From Meghimatium bilineatum (Eukaryota > Mollusca > Gastropoda > Stylommatophora > Philomycidae), in NCBI GenBank assembly GCA_034231615.1, contig CM067317.1:1572501-1636500 (forward strand): a stretch of DNA of 64,000 nt, read 5' to 3'. Under the pieces are notes generated by a model that saw nothing but the letters and a program-made list of their open reading frames with translations, searched no databases and was not told the DNA's origin. This document shows positions 12,401 to 27,400 of the stretch, one piece after another. The position numbers and the translations under genes were made by a program. Numbering within the stretch: position 1 is the stretch's first letter; each line of letters begins with the position of its first letter.

Positions 12401-15400
12401 CAACAGTCAGTGTGGAGACACTTGAGATATCTATCTGTCTGTGAGGAGACACTTGAGATATCTATCTGTCTGTGTGGAGACACTTGAGATATCTATCAGT
12501 CTGTGAGGAGACACTTGATGTAGCCATCAGTCTGTGTGGAGACAATTGAGATATCTATCAGTCTGTGTGGAGACACTTGAGATATCTATCAGTCTGTGAG
12601 GAGACACTTGATGTAGCCATCAGTCTGTGTGGAGACACTTGAGATATCTATCAGTCTGTGAGGAGACACTTGATGTAGCCATCAGTCTGTGTGGAGACAC
12701 TTGAGATATCCATCAGTCTGTGTGGAGACAATTGAGATATCTATCAGTCTGTGAGGAGACACTTGATGTAGCCATCAGTCTGTGTGGAGACACTTGAGAT
12801 ATCTATCAGTCTGTGAGGAGACACTTGATGTAGCCATCAGTCTGTGTGGAGACAATTGAGATATCTATCAGTCTGTGTGGAGACAATTGAGATATCTATC
12901 AGTCTGTGAGGAGACACTTGATGTAGCCATCAGTCTGTGTGGAGACACTTGAGATATCTATCAGTCTGTGAGGAGACACTTGATGTAGCCATCAGTCTGT
13001 GTGGAGACACTTGAGATATCCATCAGTCTGTGTGGAGACATTTGATGTAGCCATCAGTCTGTGTAGAGACACTTGATGTAGCCATCAGTCTGTGTGGAGA
13101 CAATTGAGATATCTATCTGTGTGGAGATACTTGAGATATCTATTAGTCTGTGTGAAGACAATTGAGATATCTATAAGTCTGTGTGGAGACAATTGAGATA
13201 TCTATTAGTCTGTGTGGAGACAATTGAGATATCTATAAGTCTGTGTGGAGACAATTGAGATATCTATAAGTCTGTGTGGAGACAATTGAGATATCTATCT
13301 GTGTGGAGACACTTGAGATATCCATCAGTCTGTGAGGAGACACTTGATGTAGCCATCAGTCTGTGAGGAGACACTTGATGTAGCCATCAGTCTGTGTAGA
13401 GACACTTGATGTAGCCATCAGTCTGTGAGGAGACACTTGATGTAGCCATCAGTCTGTGTAGAGACACTTGATGTAGCCATCAGTCTGTGTAGAGACACTT
13501 GATGTAGCCATCAGTCTGTGTGGAGACACTTGATGTAGCCATCAGTCTGTGTGGAGACACTTGATGTAGTCATCAGTCTGTGTGGAGACAATTGAGATAT
13601 CCAACATTCTGTGTGGAGATATTAGACGTAGCCATCAGTCTGTGTGGAGACATTAGACGTAGCCATCAGTCTGTGTGGAGACACTTGATGTAGCCATCAG
13701 TCTGTGTGGAGACACTTGATGTAGTCGTCAGTCTGTTTGGAGACAATTGAGATATCCAACATTCTGTGTGGAGACATTAGATGTAGCCATCAGTCTGTGT
13801 GGAGACATTTGAAATATCCAACAGTCTGTGTGGATACACTTGAAATATCAACAGTCTGTGTGGATACACTTGAAATATCCAAAATTCTGTGTGGATACAC
13901 TTGAAATATGCAACAGTCTGTGTGGAAACACTTGAATTATCCAACAGTCTGTGTGGATACACTTGAAATATCCAACAGTCTGTGTGGATACACTTGAAAT
14001 ATCCAAAAGTCTGTGTGGAGACTTGAGATATAGATATGAAACACTGAATTGTGTGTGTGTGTGTGTGTGTGTACATGTAACAGTGTGAAGATTTGTGAAT
14101 GTCTATCTGCAGATCTCCAGAAGAAAGGTCTTTGTGGCATACAGATTCTAGCTGAGTGGCAACTGGTACAGTCAACTGTCATCTGCCAGGAGCTTGCCTC
14201 CATAATCAAGTTAACTATGAAGAATTATCCAAAATCTGTTATCATTCAGAAAGAAGTAAGGTCCTGCTATTTTCTCCCTCCACCCACCCCCCCTCTCTCT
14301 CTCTCCCATCTCATTCTGTGAAGCTCATTTATACAGATTTATTTTGAGCGTAAATTGTTACAAAAGTCACCTGATGACGAGAACACTAGTTCAGACTCCA
14401 CATTTAGGTTTTTCTTTTTCAAGGTCCCCATTCTATCAACCTGGAAGGGAAATAAATCATTATAATAATAAATGTCAATTAGCTAAAATATATTTAGTTT
14501 ATTTATTTAAATCAATTTTTTTTTACGTTTACAGCTTTAAAAAAATGTTTCAGTATTCATGTTACTGTTTGGCTAGGAATGGTACAGAAACACAGGGCTA
14601 GTCAACCTGAGACATAATAGCTGGAGTCGAGTATTATTATTTCTAAAAAAAATAAAATCAATTATGAAGTGAGTTATTAATATTTTTTTAATCTCAAAAT
14701 AGAAGTAACATAATGTTTTCTGTGTCTTGATCTTAAGGGATTTGGTATCCAAAATATAGATTCAGTCATAATTTGCAATATGTAGGTACTTTGGCATAAA
14801 AAAGGAAATCAAGCAATCAAATATTTCTGTTATAAAAAGTTTACCCTATGATTTGAGTGCAACATGTTATTATTTCCATGTAATTCACGTTACAAATAAA
14901 CTGTGAATGTATGTCAAAATCCAATCTTCATTCAACTACACCAGTTAATTATTTGTCATAATATGAAAACATTTACTTACCAATCATGTAAATTCACATT
15001 GCGGCTGACATCACTCGACACTTACACTCTGCACTCACACAATATAAAAACAAAACTAATCATAATGCATGCTTCTTTACAAATAAAATAAGAACACAGG
15101 TCTAGTACATGGGACATGTCTCAAGAAGAGATATGTGGTATGAGGATTTGCACATCACATACATTATTGGCATGTTTTGCTTTAAATACAACATGGAAAG
15201 TTACCATTGGAAACTAAGAAAAGTGGTTTATATTTTTGAAAAATGAAATACCAAAAATTTTGAAAATCCCGGTTTTCATAAATCCAATCCCGGTATTTTG
15301 AAGCATTTGCTTTTAATCCTGTATCCAGGTATTTTTAGTGGTTCTGATTTACAATTTCTATTATAAACATAATTGATGCATACAAATAATTTAATAAGTT

Positions 15401-18400
15401 TGTATTTTTTCCATTTGTTTTTATTTCTTGAGAAAGTTGACGTGGAAAATATCCTTGATATTGTGTTTATTGTTATTTAATTTTTTAAATAATTTTTTAA
15501 ATTGGATAGTTAGTATAAATTACTTGATTTGTTATGTTACTGCGACACTCCCTATTTTGTTAGTCATGCTCTGACATTTTGGTTATTTCTACTGTTCCAC
15601 CACACATGCTGTTCTTCTCTTCTTCTTCATTCACTCTCTGATAACCAACATGAAAGTTTGTGTGATTTCTGCAGGGGAGCTTGAAGTACATTTTACTGCT
15701 GCCAGTTCCACAGCATAGTCTATGATAGCCTTCGTATATGTTGCCAGGAGATGAGTGTGTAACATTCTATGCTCTGATGGTTTTCCACCCACTGTGCCCT
15801 TGGACTTTACTGGCCAAAACATGTCCTTGAGTGGCAGTCTCTGAGAATGTGGTAATCAGAGATTTATACTTGGATTGACTAAATCAATCTCACATAAAGT
15901 GTTCCGTTGTAGTGAAATCGTCTAGTGTAATTAGACATATTGTGCCTGTGCTCATTAGGTACTGAGCCTTTTCTTTCCACGAGCATGATTCTGGCATAGG
16001 AAAGCATCGATGGTAGTGTTGGGCCCAGGTTTGTCCCCCTTCATCATCATCATGAATAGTTATAATGTTAGGGTCTTTGTCATGCACAATGGGGTATAAA
16101 GAACAGCTACTTTTAATATGTAATGAAGGTTTGAGAAGGCTGTTTCTGCAGCATTTTGAAGCCTCTCTGAAACTGCATTCACTAATGCTTGAAAACTAGG
16201 TGGGATGTTTACATGAGTGGATAACATCTATAACTACTTGTAACCCCACCTCATGGGTATGAGATAAAATCTATAACATGTATATAACATGTATAAAATC
16301 TATAACTGAAATGTATAACATATATAACTACTTGTAACCACCTCCTGTGGGTGTATGCGATGGTGAATATCTACATGAGTGGATAACATGAATAACTACT
16401 TGTAACCACCTCATGTGGGTGTATGAGATGGATCTATTGCCGTGAATATGCTGACATACATGATGATGAAAAAGCCAGACTTGCATGGATGGTGAATGGA
16501 AGAGGACATGCTGATATTGCTGAGCTGAGTTTACCAATATGCCCAATACTTAAGTAGAACATTAGTTTCATGAGTTTTATGATGAACTCTCAAACTATCG
16601 CCGCTCTATAGAGGGTCTTATACAGGTATTGGTATGAAAAATTACAAATAATACTATACAAGACATTTTAAATGTTTCAACCTTCAGGTCTTTTAAAAAA
16701 AAAATACAAAACAAACATTGAGCAAATATTATTATTACCATCAAGCTAAGTATGGGAACTTCTGTTGATGATGACACATCCAGACTGTTATTGAGGATGT
16801 TCATGATTAAATGTGGACATGAGAGTATGACTGGACACTTACTGGGCAGAGTTTAGTGTGTTTAAGTCACAGGTACCATCTGCATGCATTCCCTTGAATG
16901 TATGTTGTAGCAGTGACCATCTCAAGATCAAGAGAATCCTATCAAATACTATTCTATGTCTGTGTTCCCAGGCTATAGTTGCCATGCAGATTCTGGCAGA
17001 GAAAGGTGTTGATGGCAACAAGAGAGACCAGTATAGCAACATGGCTGAAGTTCTGGTGGATCAAGACTGTCATGAACTGTTGTTTCAAATTTTAGAGAAA
17101 CAGGATGGAGACCAAGGTAAGGTCGACTTATTCTCTTTCTTCTTACATTTTAGATTTATTTACTTTCTATCTTCTATCTCTTTTTAGATTTTAGCTGAAA
17201 TTACTTCTTATATCTAACTTGTGTCAGACTGTGATAGCTACGTACAGGACCAGTCTGTGGCAACAAAATTCACTGGGTTCAAATCCTGTGACAGGCAACT
17301 GTGTATGCAGACTATTCAGAAAGCAATGGCAAACTACTTAATGTATTTATATTATCTGAAAAATCACTACAGCCAGAAAATAATGGATTGATGGCTACAT
17401 CCTGAAACTGATATGTTACATCCTGAAACAACTGATATACTACATCCTGAAACTGATATACTACACCCTGAAACAACTAATATACTACATCCTGAAACTG
17501 ATATGCTACATCCTGAAACTGATATGCTACATCCTGAAACAACTGATATGCTATATCCTGAAACTAATATGCTACATCCTGAAACTGGATGCTACATCCT
17601 GAAACAACTGATATGTTACATCCTGAAACTGATATGCTACATCCTGAAGCAACTGATATGCTACATCCTGAAACAACTGATATACTAAATCCTGAACCTG
17701 ATATGTTACATCCTGAAACAACTGATATGCTACATCCTGAAACAACTGATATGCTACATCCTGAAACAACTGATATGCTACATCCTGAAGCAACTGATAT
17801 GCTACATCCTGAAACTGATATGCTACATCCTAAAACAACTGATATACTAAATTCTGAAACTGATATGTTACATCCTGAAACAACTGATATACTACATCCT
17901 GAAACTGATATACTACATCCTGAAACAACTGATATGCTACATCCTGAAACAACTGATATGTTACATCCTGAAACAACTGATATGTTACATCCTGAAACAA
18001 CTGATATGTTACATCCTAAAACAACTGATATACTACATCCTGAAACTGATATGTTACATCCTGAAACAACTGATATGCTACATCCTGAAACTGATATGCT
18101 ACATCCTGAAACTGATATGCTACATCCTGAAACTGATATGCTACATCCTAAAACAACTGATATACTAAATCCTGAAACTGATATGTTACATCCTGAAACA
18201 ACTGATATACTACATCCTGAAACTGATATACTACATCCTGAAACAACTGATATACTACATCCTGAAACAACTTATATGCTACATCCTGAAACAACTGATA
18301 TGTTACATCCTGAAACTGATATGTTACATCCTGAAACAACTGATATGCTACATCCTGAAATTGATATACTACAACCTGAAACAACTGATATACTACATCC

Positions 18401-21400
18401 TGAAACATCTTATATGCTACATCCTGAAACAACTGATATGTTACATCCTGAAACTGATATGTTACACCCTGAAACAACTGATATACTACATCCTGAAATT
18501 GATATACTACATCCTGAAACAACTTATATGCTACATCCTGAAACAACTGATATGTTACATCCTGAAACTGATATGTTACACCCTGAAACAACTGATATAC
18601 TACATCCTGAAATTGATATACTACACCCTGAAACAACTGATATACTACATCCTGAAACAACTGATATACTAAATCCTGAAACTGATATGCTACATCCTGA
18701 ATATGATATGCTACATCCTGAAACAACTGATATGCTACATCTTGAAACAACTGATATGCTACATCCTGAAACAACTGATATACTAAATCCTGAAACTGAT
18801 ATGCTACATCCTGAATATGATATGCTACATCCTGAAACAACTGATATACTAAATCCTGAAACTGATATGTTAAATCCTGAAACTGATATGCTACATCCTG
18901 AAACAACTGATATACTACATCCTGAAACAACTGATATGCTACATCCTGAAACAACTGATATGCTACATCCTGAAACTGATATGCTACATCCTGAAACAAC
19001 TGATATGTTACATCCTTAAACTGATATGTTACATCCTGAAACTGATATGTTACATCCTGAAACTGATATGCTACATCCTGAAACAACTGATATGCTACAT
19101 CCTGAAACTGATATGCTACATCCTGAAACAACTGATATGTTACATCCTGAAACTGATATGTTACATCCTGAAACAACTGATATGCTACATCCTGAAACAA
19201 CTGATATGCTACATCCTGAAACAACTGATATGTTACATCCTGAAAATGATATACTACATCCTGAAACAACTGATATACTACATCCTGAAACTGATATACT
19301 ACATCCTTAAACTGATATACTACATCCTGAAATTGATATACTACATCCTGAAACTGATATACTACATCCTTAAACTGATATACTACATCCTGAAATTGAT
19401 ATACTACATCCTGAAACTGATATACTACATCCTTAAACTGATATGTTACATCCTGAAACTGATATGTTACATCCTGAAACTGATATGCTACATCCTGAAA
19501 CAACTGATATGCTACATCCTGAAACTGATATGCTACATCCTGAAACAACTGATATGTTACATCCTTAAACTGATATGTTACATCCTGAAACAACTGATAT
19601 GCTACATCCTGAAACAACTGATATGCTACATCCTGAAACAACTGATATGTTACATCCTGAAAATGATATACTACATCCTGAAACAACTGATATACTACAT
19701 CCTGAAACTGATATACTACATCCTTAAACTGATATACTACATCCTGAAATTGATATACTACATCCTGAAACTGATATACTACATCCTTAAACTGATATAC
19801 TACATCCTGAAATTGATATACTACATCCTGAAACTGATATACTACATCCTTAAACTGATATACTACATCCTGAAATTGATATACTACATGCTGAAATTGA
19901 TATACTACATCCTGAAATTGATATACTACTTCCTGAAACTGATATGTTACATCCTGAAACAACTGATATACTACATCCTGAAACAACTGATATGCTACAT
20001 CCTGAAACAACTGATATGTTACATCCTGAAACAACTGATATACTACATCCTGAAACTGATATACTACATCCTGAAACTGATATACTACATCCTGAAACTG
20101 ATATACTACATCCTGAAACAACTGATATTGATATACTACATCCTAAAACAACTGATATACTAAATCCTGAAACTGATATGTTACATCCTTAAACTTATAT
20201 ACTACATCCTGAAACAACTGATATACTACATCCTGAAACTGATATACTACATCCTGAAACTGATATACTACATCCTGAAACTGATATGTTACATCCTGAA
20301 ACAACTGATATACTACATCCTGATACTGATATACTACATCCTGAAACTGATATACTACATCCTGAAACAACTGATATTGATATACTACATCCTAAAACAA
20401 CTGATATACTACATCCTGAAACTGATATGTTACATCCTGAAACAACTGATATACTACATCTTGAAACTGATATGCTACATCCTGAAACAACTGATATACT
20501 ACATCCTGAAACTGATATACTACATCCTGAAACTGATATACTACATCCTGAAACAACTGATATGTTACATCCTGAAACTGATATGCTACATCCTTAAACT
20601 TATATACTACATCCTGAAACTGATATGTTACATCATGAAACAACTGATATACTACATCCTGAAACTGATATGTTACATCCTGAAACTGATATGCTACATC
20701 ATTAAACTTATATACTACATCCTGAAACTGATATGCTACATCCTTAAACTTATATACTACATCCTGAAACTGATATGTTACATCCTGAAACTGATATGCT
20801 ACATCCTTAAACTGATATACTACATCCTGAAACTGATATGTTACATCATGAAACAACTGATATACTACATCCTGAAACAACTTATATACTACATCCTGAA
20901 ACAACTGATATACTACATCCTGAAACTGATATGTTACATCATGAAACAACTGATATACTACATCCTGAAACTGATATGTTACATCCTGAAACAACTGATA
21001 TACTACATCTTGAAACTGATATGCTACATCCTGAAACTGATATACTACATCCTGAAACTGATATGTTACATCATGAAACAACTGATATACTACATCTTGA
21101 AACTGATATGTTACATCATGAAACAACTGATATACTACATCTTGAAACTGATATGCTACATCCTGAAACAACTGATATACTACATCTTGAAACTGATGTC
21201 ACATCATGAAACAACTGATATACTACTAATGTTTTATTCTAATTTTCAGTGTTGGATATACATGAACTATGCGTGCCATCAGTGGATAAATGTGTGCAGT
21301 CATAAATGAGTGTATACTTGTTGGGTGCTAGTCTCATTGCATTGTTGGTCTATGCTGTAGTTGTGATGTGTTGCTCAAGAGCTGGACATGATCTGTGTGT

Positions 21401-24400
21401 GTGAAGTACACAATCAGGGCCTAGATGCCTGTCTCACAGTGAAAATCATAACACCACAGTTATTCTTTCCAGGCATGTCTTAGGAGGTGACTAAGGAAAG
21501 TTGGGGGGATAGGCTGACAACTTGTGGAAAAAATCATCATTATCACATCTTGTCTCAATTTCTTACTTGAGTTTTCTATGAAATAAATCCTCATGGATTA
21601 TGAAGAGATGCAGGCCAGCGGGCATCATACCTTTCTCCTTTTATGGCAGACTGCTAGGTGACAGGGAGTGCTAGATGTGCCATCACTGCAGATGGGTTAG
21701 CAAATCTGACTGAAGAATGATGATATAGTTGGCCCAAAAGTATGTGGTGTGCTCCTGGCAGGAGATAAAAACACACTGGAATGCCTCCCCCTTCGGTAAC
21801 TAAACATACACATCCATAAACTGTCCCTTATGCAACCATGCCTTGGAGACAACCTTATATGAGTTCATGTGTTACTTCAACTACACAACTGACAACCTGT
21901 GCTTTTGTCAGTAAGCCTATGGGCAGTCAAGAGCTACCTGCTCATCTCTAACAGCTAATGGGATTATTTTATCATCATCAATTTTTATATCAGAAGAGAG
22001 AAATAATGACGTGAAAGCATGAAATATGACATATTGTACGTGAAAGCATGAACTGTGACATATTGTACGTACAAGCATGAAATGTGATGTATTGTACGTA
22101 CAAGCATGAAATGTGATGTATTGTACGTGAAAGAATGAAATGTGACATATTGTACATGAAAGCATGAACTGTTACATATTGTACGTCTGTCATGTGACAT
22201 ATTCCTTCCAGAACGTTGTCTTCCCAATGAACTCTCTGAACCTCTCTCTGTCTTGCATTTTCTAGTGATGTATTCATGTTATCTTTAATGTCGTCAGTCC
22301 ATCGTCTTCTTGGTCTGCCCCTTCTCCTCTTCCCAGGTACTCTTCCCTCCATTATTTGTCTTTCTAAACAGTTGTGTCTCTTTATATGACCAAACAGGCG
22401 TAGTTTTCTTTTTGTTATTGTGTTTAGTAACCAACACTCTGAAATATTCAGTGTGTTTATAATATCTGAGTTTCTGATTTTATCCTTCCATGATATTCTA
22501 AGTATCTTCCTGTAGAATTTCAGCTCGAAGGCGTTGATCCTCTTTGCCGCTAACATATTGTACGTACAAGCATGAAATGTGATGTATTGTACGTGAAAGA
22601 ATGAAATGTGACATATTGTACATGAAAGAAAAAAAGGCAAATTAATTATAAAAAAGTGCACATACACTCAATCAAGTGTCATGCCAAGTGCCATAGGCGA
22701 TCATGTTTTTCCACAACTCTCTGTGTCTTGTGTTATTAATAAGTTCAGCTGGTGATATTCTCTCATACCACAGTAATAACACATCTAACAACTTCTCTCT
22801 TTGTCTTCCTATGTCTCTTCTTCCCTTCATCTTTCCGGCAGTTACTAAATAATCAAGTTTTTATCTTCTCATCCATGCCCTAAAATTTTGACCATCACCT
22901 TCCTATTTTTACTTTAATTTGTCTTTTTACCCCAGCATCTCTGAGAACTTCTACATTAGTTTTACTCCAACATCTCTGAGAACTGCTACATTAGTTTTAC
23001 TCGAACATCTCTGAGAACTTCTACATTAGTTTTACTACAGCATCTCTGAGAACTTCTACATTAGTTTTACTACAGCATCTCTGAGAACTTCTACATTAGT
23101 TTTACTCCAACATCTCTGAGAACTTCTACAATAGTTTTACTCCAACATCTCTGAGAACTTCTACAATAGTTTTACTCCAACATCTCTGAGAACTTCTACA
23201 TTAGTTTTACTACAGCATCTCTGAGAACTTCTACATTAGTTTTACTCCAACATCTCTGAGAACTGCTACATTAGTTTTACTCCAACATCTCTGAGAACTC
23301 CTACATTAGTTTTACTACAGCATCTCTGAGAACTCCTACATTAGTTTTACTTCAAAATCTCTGAGAACTCCTACATTAGTTTTACTACAGCATCTCTGAG
23401 AACTCCTACATTAGTTTTACTCCAACATCTCTGAGAACTTCTACATTAGTTTTACTCCAACATCTCTGAGAACTGCTACATTAGTTTTACTCCAACATCT
23501 CTGAGAACTCCTACATTAGTTTTACTACAGCATCTCTGAGAACTCCTACATTAGTTTTACTTCAACATCTCTGAGAACTTCTACATTAGTTTTACTACAG
23601 CATCTCTGAGAACTCCTACATTAGTTTTACTCCAACATCTCTGAGAACTCCTACATTAGTTTTACTACAGCATCTCTGAGAACTCCTACATTAGTTTTAC
23701 TTCAACATCTCTGAGAACTCCTACATTAGTTTTACTACAGCATCTCTGAGAACTCCTACATTAGTTTTACTCCAACATCTCTGAGAACTTCTACATTAGT
23801 TTTACTCCAACATCTCTGAGAACTGCTACATTAGTTTTACTCCAACATCTCTGAGAACTCCTACATTAGTTTTACTACAGCTTCTCTGAGAACTTCTACA
23901 TTAGTTTTACTCCAACATCTCTGAGAACTCCTACATTAGTTTTACTCCAACATCTCTGAGAACTTCTACATTAGTTTTACTCCAACATCTCTGAGAACTT
24001 CTACATTAGTTTTACTCCAACATCTCTGAGAACTTCTACATTAGTTTTACTCCAACATCTCTGAGAACTCCTACATTAGTTTTACTACAGCATCTCAGAG
24101 AACTTCTACATTATTTTTTCTTCAACATCTCTGAAAGCTTCTACATTAGTTTAACTACAGCATCTCTGAGAACATCTACATTAGTTTTACTACAGCATCT
24201 CTGAGAACTTCTACAATAGATTTACTCCAACATCTCTGAGAACTTCTACATTAGTTTTACTACAGCATCTCTGAGAACTTCTACATTAGTTTTACTCCAA
24301 CATCTCTGAGAACTCCTACATTATTTTTACTACAGCATCTCTGAGAACATCTACATTAGTTTTACTCCAACATCTCTGAGAACTCCTACATTAGTTTTAC

Positions 24401-27400
24401 TACAGCATCTCTGAGAACTGCTACATTAGTTTTACTCCAACATCTCTGAGAACTCCTACATTAGTTTTACTCCAACATCTCTGAGAACTCCTACATTAGT
24501 TTTACTACAGCATCTCTGAGAACTCCTACATTAGTTTTACTACAGCATCTCTGAGAACTGCTACATTAGTTTTACCCCAGCATCTCTGAGAACTGCTACA
24601 TTAGTTTTACCCCAACATCTCTGAGAACTTCTACATTAGTTTTACTTCAACATCTCTGAGAACTTCTACATTAGTTTTACTCCAACATCTCTGAGAACTG
24701 CTACATTAGTTTTACTCGAGGATCTCTGAAAACTTCTACATTAGTTTTCTTGACAGTCCATAGAATTTTCATCATTCTTCTCAAAAAGCACATCTTAGTT
24801 TGGTGAAAGGGCACGAGTCTATGGATTGCTGGATCAGCAACCAACTAATATTACAGTAACCCCCATCTCAAATTGAGCTTTCTTGTTTACCATCCATACT
24901 TCTGATCCATAAAAAATAACTAGTCTGAAAGAACATTGTAGCACTGAAATTGGCATACACATTGATAGTACTTCATTGAATGGAGTGTTTCTCATATATT
25001 GAAATGCTGATAACAACCCAGTGTGTGATTTAGTAAGACATACAAATATTATCTATGGATACTATTTCATATTACTCATACAGGCATATTACCTATTCCA
25101 TATTAATTACTTATTTGATTGAATAATTGCAACCTTCTCCCCTTCTTAGTCTTGTTTTTTCCATTATTTGTATATCCTGCTTGTATGATTGTTTTCTCTT
25201 GTCTGAACAATTGATGACTTTCATACCTGTCTCAACTATTATAGATTTTCAGTAATTTGTACAGAAAATACCCTGGTGGAATTCAATATGTCCATATCTA
25301 GTAGAATTTTGTTAAACAGAATATGGGCAGTATAAACAGAAACTGGGGATCTCCCTAGCGTAGTGGTTATGCTGTTCGCCTTGTTTTCAAGAGGTCATAA
25401 GTTTGAATCCGACTCACGTCGTCTTGTGTACAAGGTGAATTTTTGGAGATCCCTGTGGATTATCGCTTGAAGCTACAGAGTTACATGCTATGAGTGGTGC
25501 TCTTAGCAGGCGGTATGCCGCTTTGTTGTGAGTGATGGAGTACATATGGGAAACCGAGTACAGTGAAGTCAGTCCTCTACATATTTTGAGCCCTTTTATA
25601 TGGGAAGAATGTTTCAGAAAAATAAGAATTTTAGCAGTATTTTGGGGCTGGAATACAGAATAATATTTCTGGAAGTTGACAGGTACAGACTTATCTGCAT
25701 GACTTGATCACTCAATGTTTATAGACATAAGTCATTCATATTAACTAGACTAACATTGACATGGCTTCTTGTATAGGTCTGCATGATTTGGCCAGTGAAT
25801 GCCTGTATGTTCTTGGCATAGAACAGGACTTAAAGTCTCGCATGCTGCGTGCTGCCTGCTACAAAGGATACATTGCTGTGAGAGATATCTTAATACTTCT
25901 ACCATCAGCTACTTGCTTTAGTAACATAATCATACATCGTATTCACCTCTCATGTTAGTTAGTTAGTTAGTTAGTTAGTTAGTCGTTGGATCATCGTCAT
26001 TGCACTCCGGACAAGTCCATAGGTGCTCAGATCTTTCCTTGAGTGTATCCGCCATTACACGTTAACTGACAGTCCCAGTACGTTGTTGATTGACCATCAT
26101 TCTTTTTCGCCCACGAAAACTCTCCTTTCTAGCAACGCCACATTTCAAACCAAGTTCCTTTATTATAATCATGGAACAAGAGTAATCGTCACTTGTACAG
26201 TCATTTGTTCATGCGTTTTCACCTAGGGCATTCAAAATGTCTGCCCGATCCATCGCTCCACCAACAGCCGTAGTAGCAGCGTGGGTGGCCAATCTTTCAT
26301 TACCCCGGACTCCCGCGTGTCCCGGCACAGAAATAAAAGTCACTGTACACACACAGGAATTATTCACTGCATCCAGCCACTGTTCTCGAACGTACCCCGT
26401 CTGAAATTTCACAATCATGTTCATGGAGTCACTGAGTATACAGGCATGCTCGCAGACAGTCTGTGAGTGGACCCATTGCAAAGCTTTGGTCACCGCCAGA
26501 ATCTCCATTGTCAAGCTGCTTGTCGTCTGAACGAATGCACCACTTTCCTCTCTGATAGTCTCCCCCCACCTTTGAGCCGTGAAAGCCCAGGAACTCCTGA
26601 TGTGTCTCTCAACCGACCCATCTGTATATATAACTATATCACCTTCCCTGGAATTCTCACTGATCAGAGCGAGCACCTCCGACTCAACCACTGTCGGACA
26701 CCATTCCCTGCACTCTCTATTGAGTGTTATTACTCCTTCGAAGGCTGTTGGGTAATCCGAGGGTGCCAGACTCCATTCGGCACCAGGTAGTACATCCTCC
26801 AATCTGCAGACACTCTGTCTAACGTCCTCTGCACGTCCAATCCACGACTTTCCTCTCTTTAGTCGACTTCCTTTCACTTTGATAATTTCTGGGTGTAGAG
26901 GGTGCTCTTTATCAGCAGTGATTTTTAGGTAGTCCCGCGCCCTGCACATTTGTATTCTTTGCTCCGCAGTTGGGCAATCAAGTAGGTATTGCATAGCCAG
27001 AGCCGACGTATCTCTTTGCACCCCAAAATTATTCTCATTGCTTCATTTTGGATTCTATCCAATCTTTCTGTTTGAGTTTGACTCAGTGTCAGAATTGCCA
27101 GTGTGTACTCTACCACCACCAATCCCTGATACAGCAGAAATAGCAGTCTCTGTTCACATTGAGCAGCAGCCATAACTTTCATCGCCGCAAGACCTTTCAC
27201 ACCTGTTATTTTATTCTAAAAATGTGAACTTTTAGTTCGGCCACACACGACGTATTTCAGCTATTGTAGTCCTGAAGGGGTGTAACAGACCTGACATATT
27301 TATTACCCAGCGCTGAATGAAATAATTCGCATGGAGGCTTGGATTTCGCTTCTGGTTCAAAGATACCGTTTCTCAATTTTGCGAATTTTATACAGCAGCC

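Noticed and set aside
15631-16087. Two minus-strand ORFs in intron 5
   Set aside because: Short, no motif, no splice logic and no resemblance to the LINE families in the window.
17589-20121. Long ORFs on both strands (476 and 657 codons)
   Set aside because: By-products of 21- and 24-bp repeat units; the reading is pure repeat on both strands.
22938-24760. CRISPR-like array
   Set aside because: Repeats are directly abutting with no spacers, in a eukaryotic intron; the same holds for all other arrays.
25343-25440. A tRNA gene
   Set aside because: Box A and box B are present, but the cloverleaf arms do not pair well and the head is fused to a repeated SINE body seen at two other places.
25878-25920. 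Longer version of exon 7 using the gtaaca donor at 25921
   Set aside because: It would add LLPSATC-type residues that break the alignment with the ankyrin region, and the phase would not fit exon 8.
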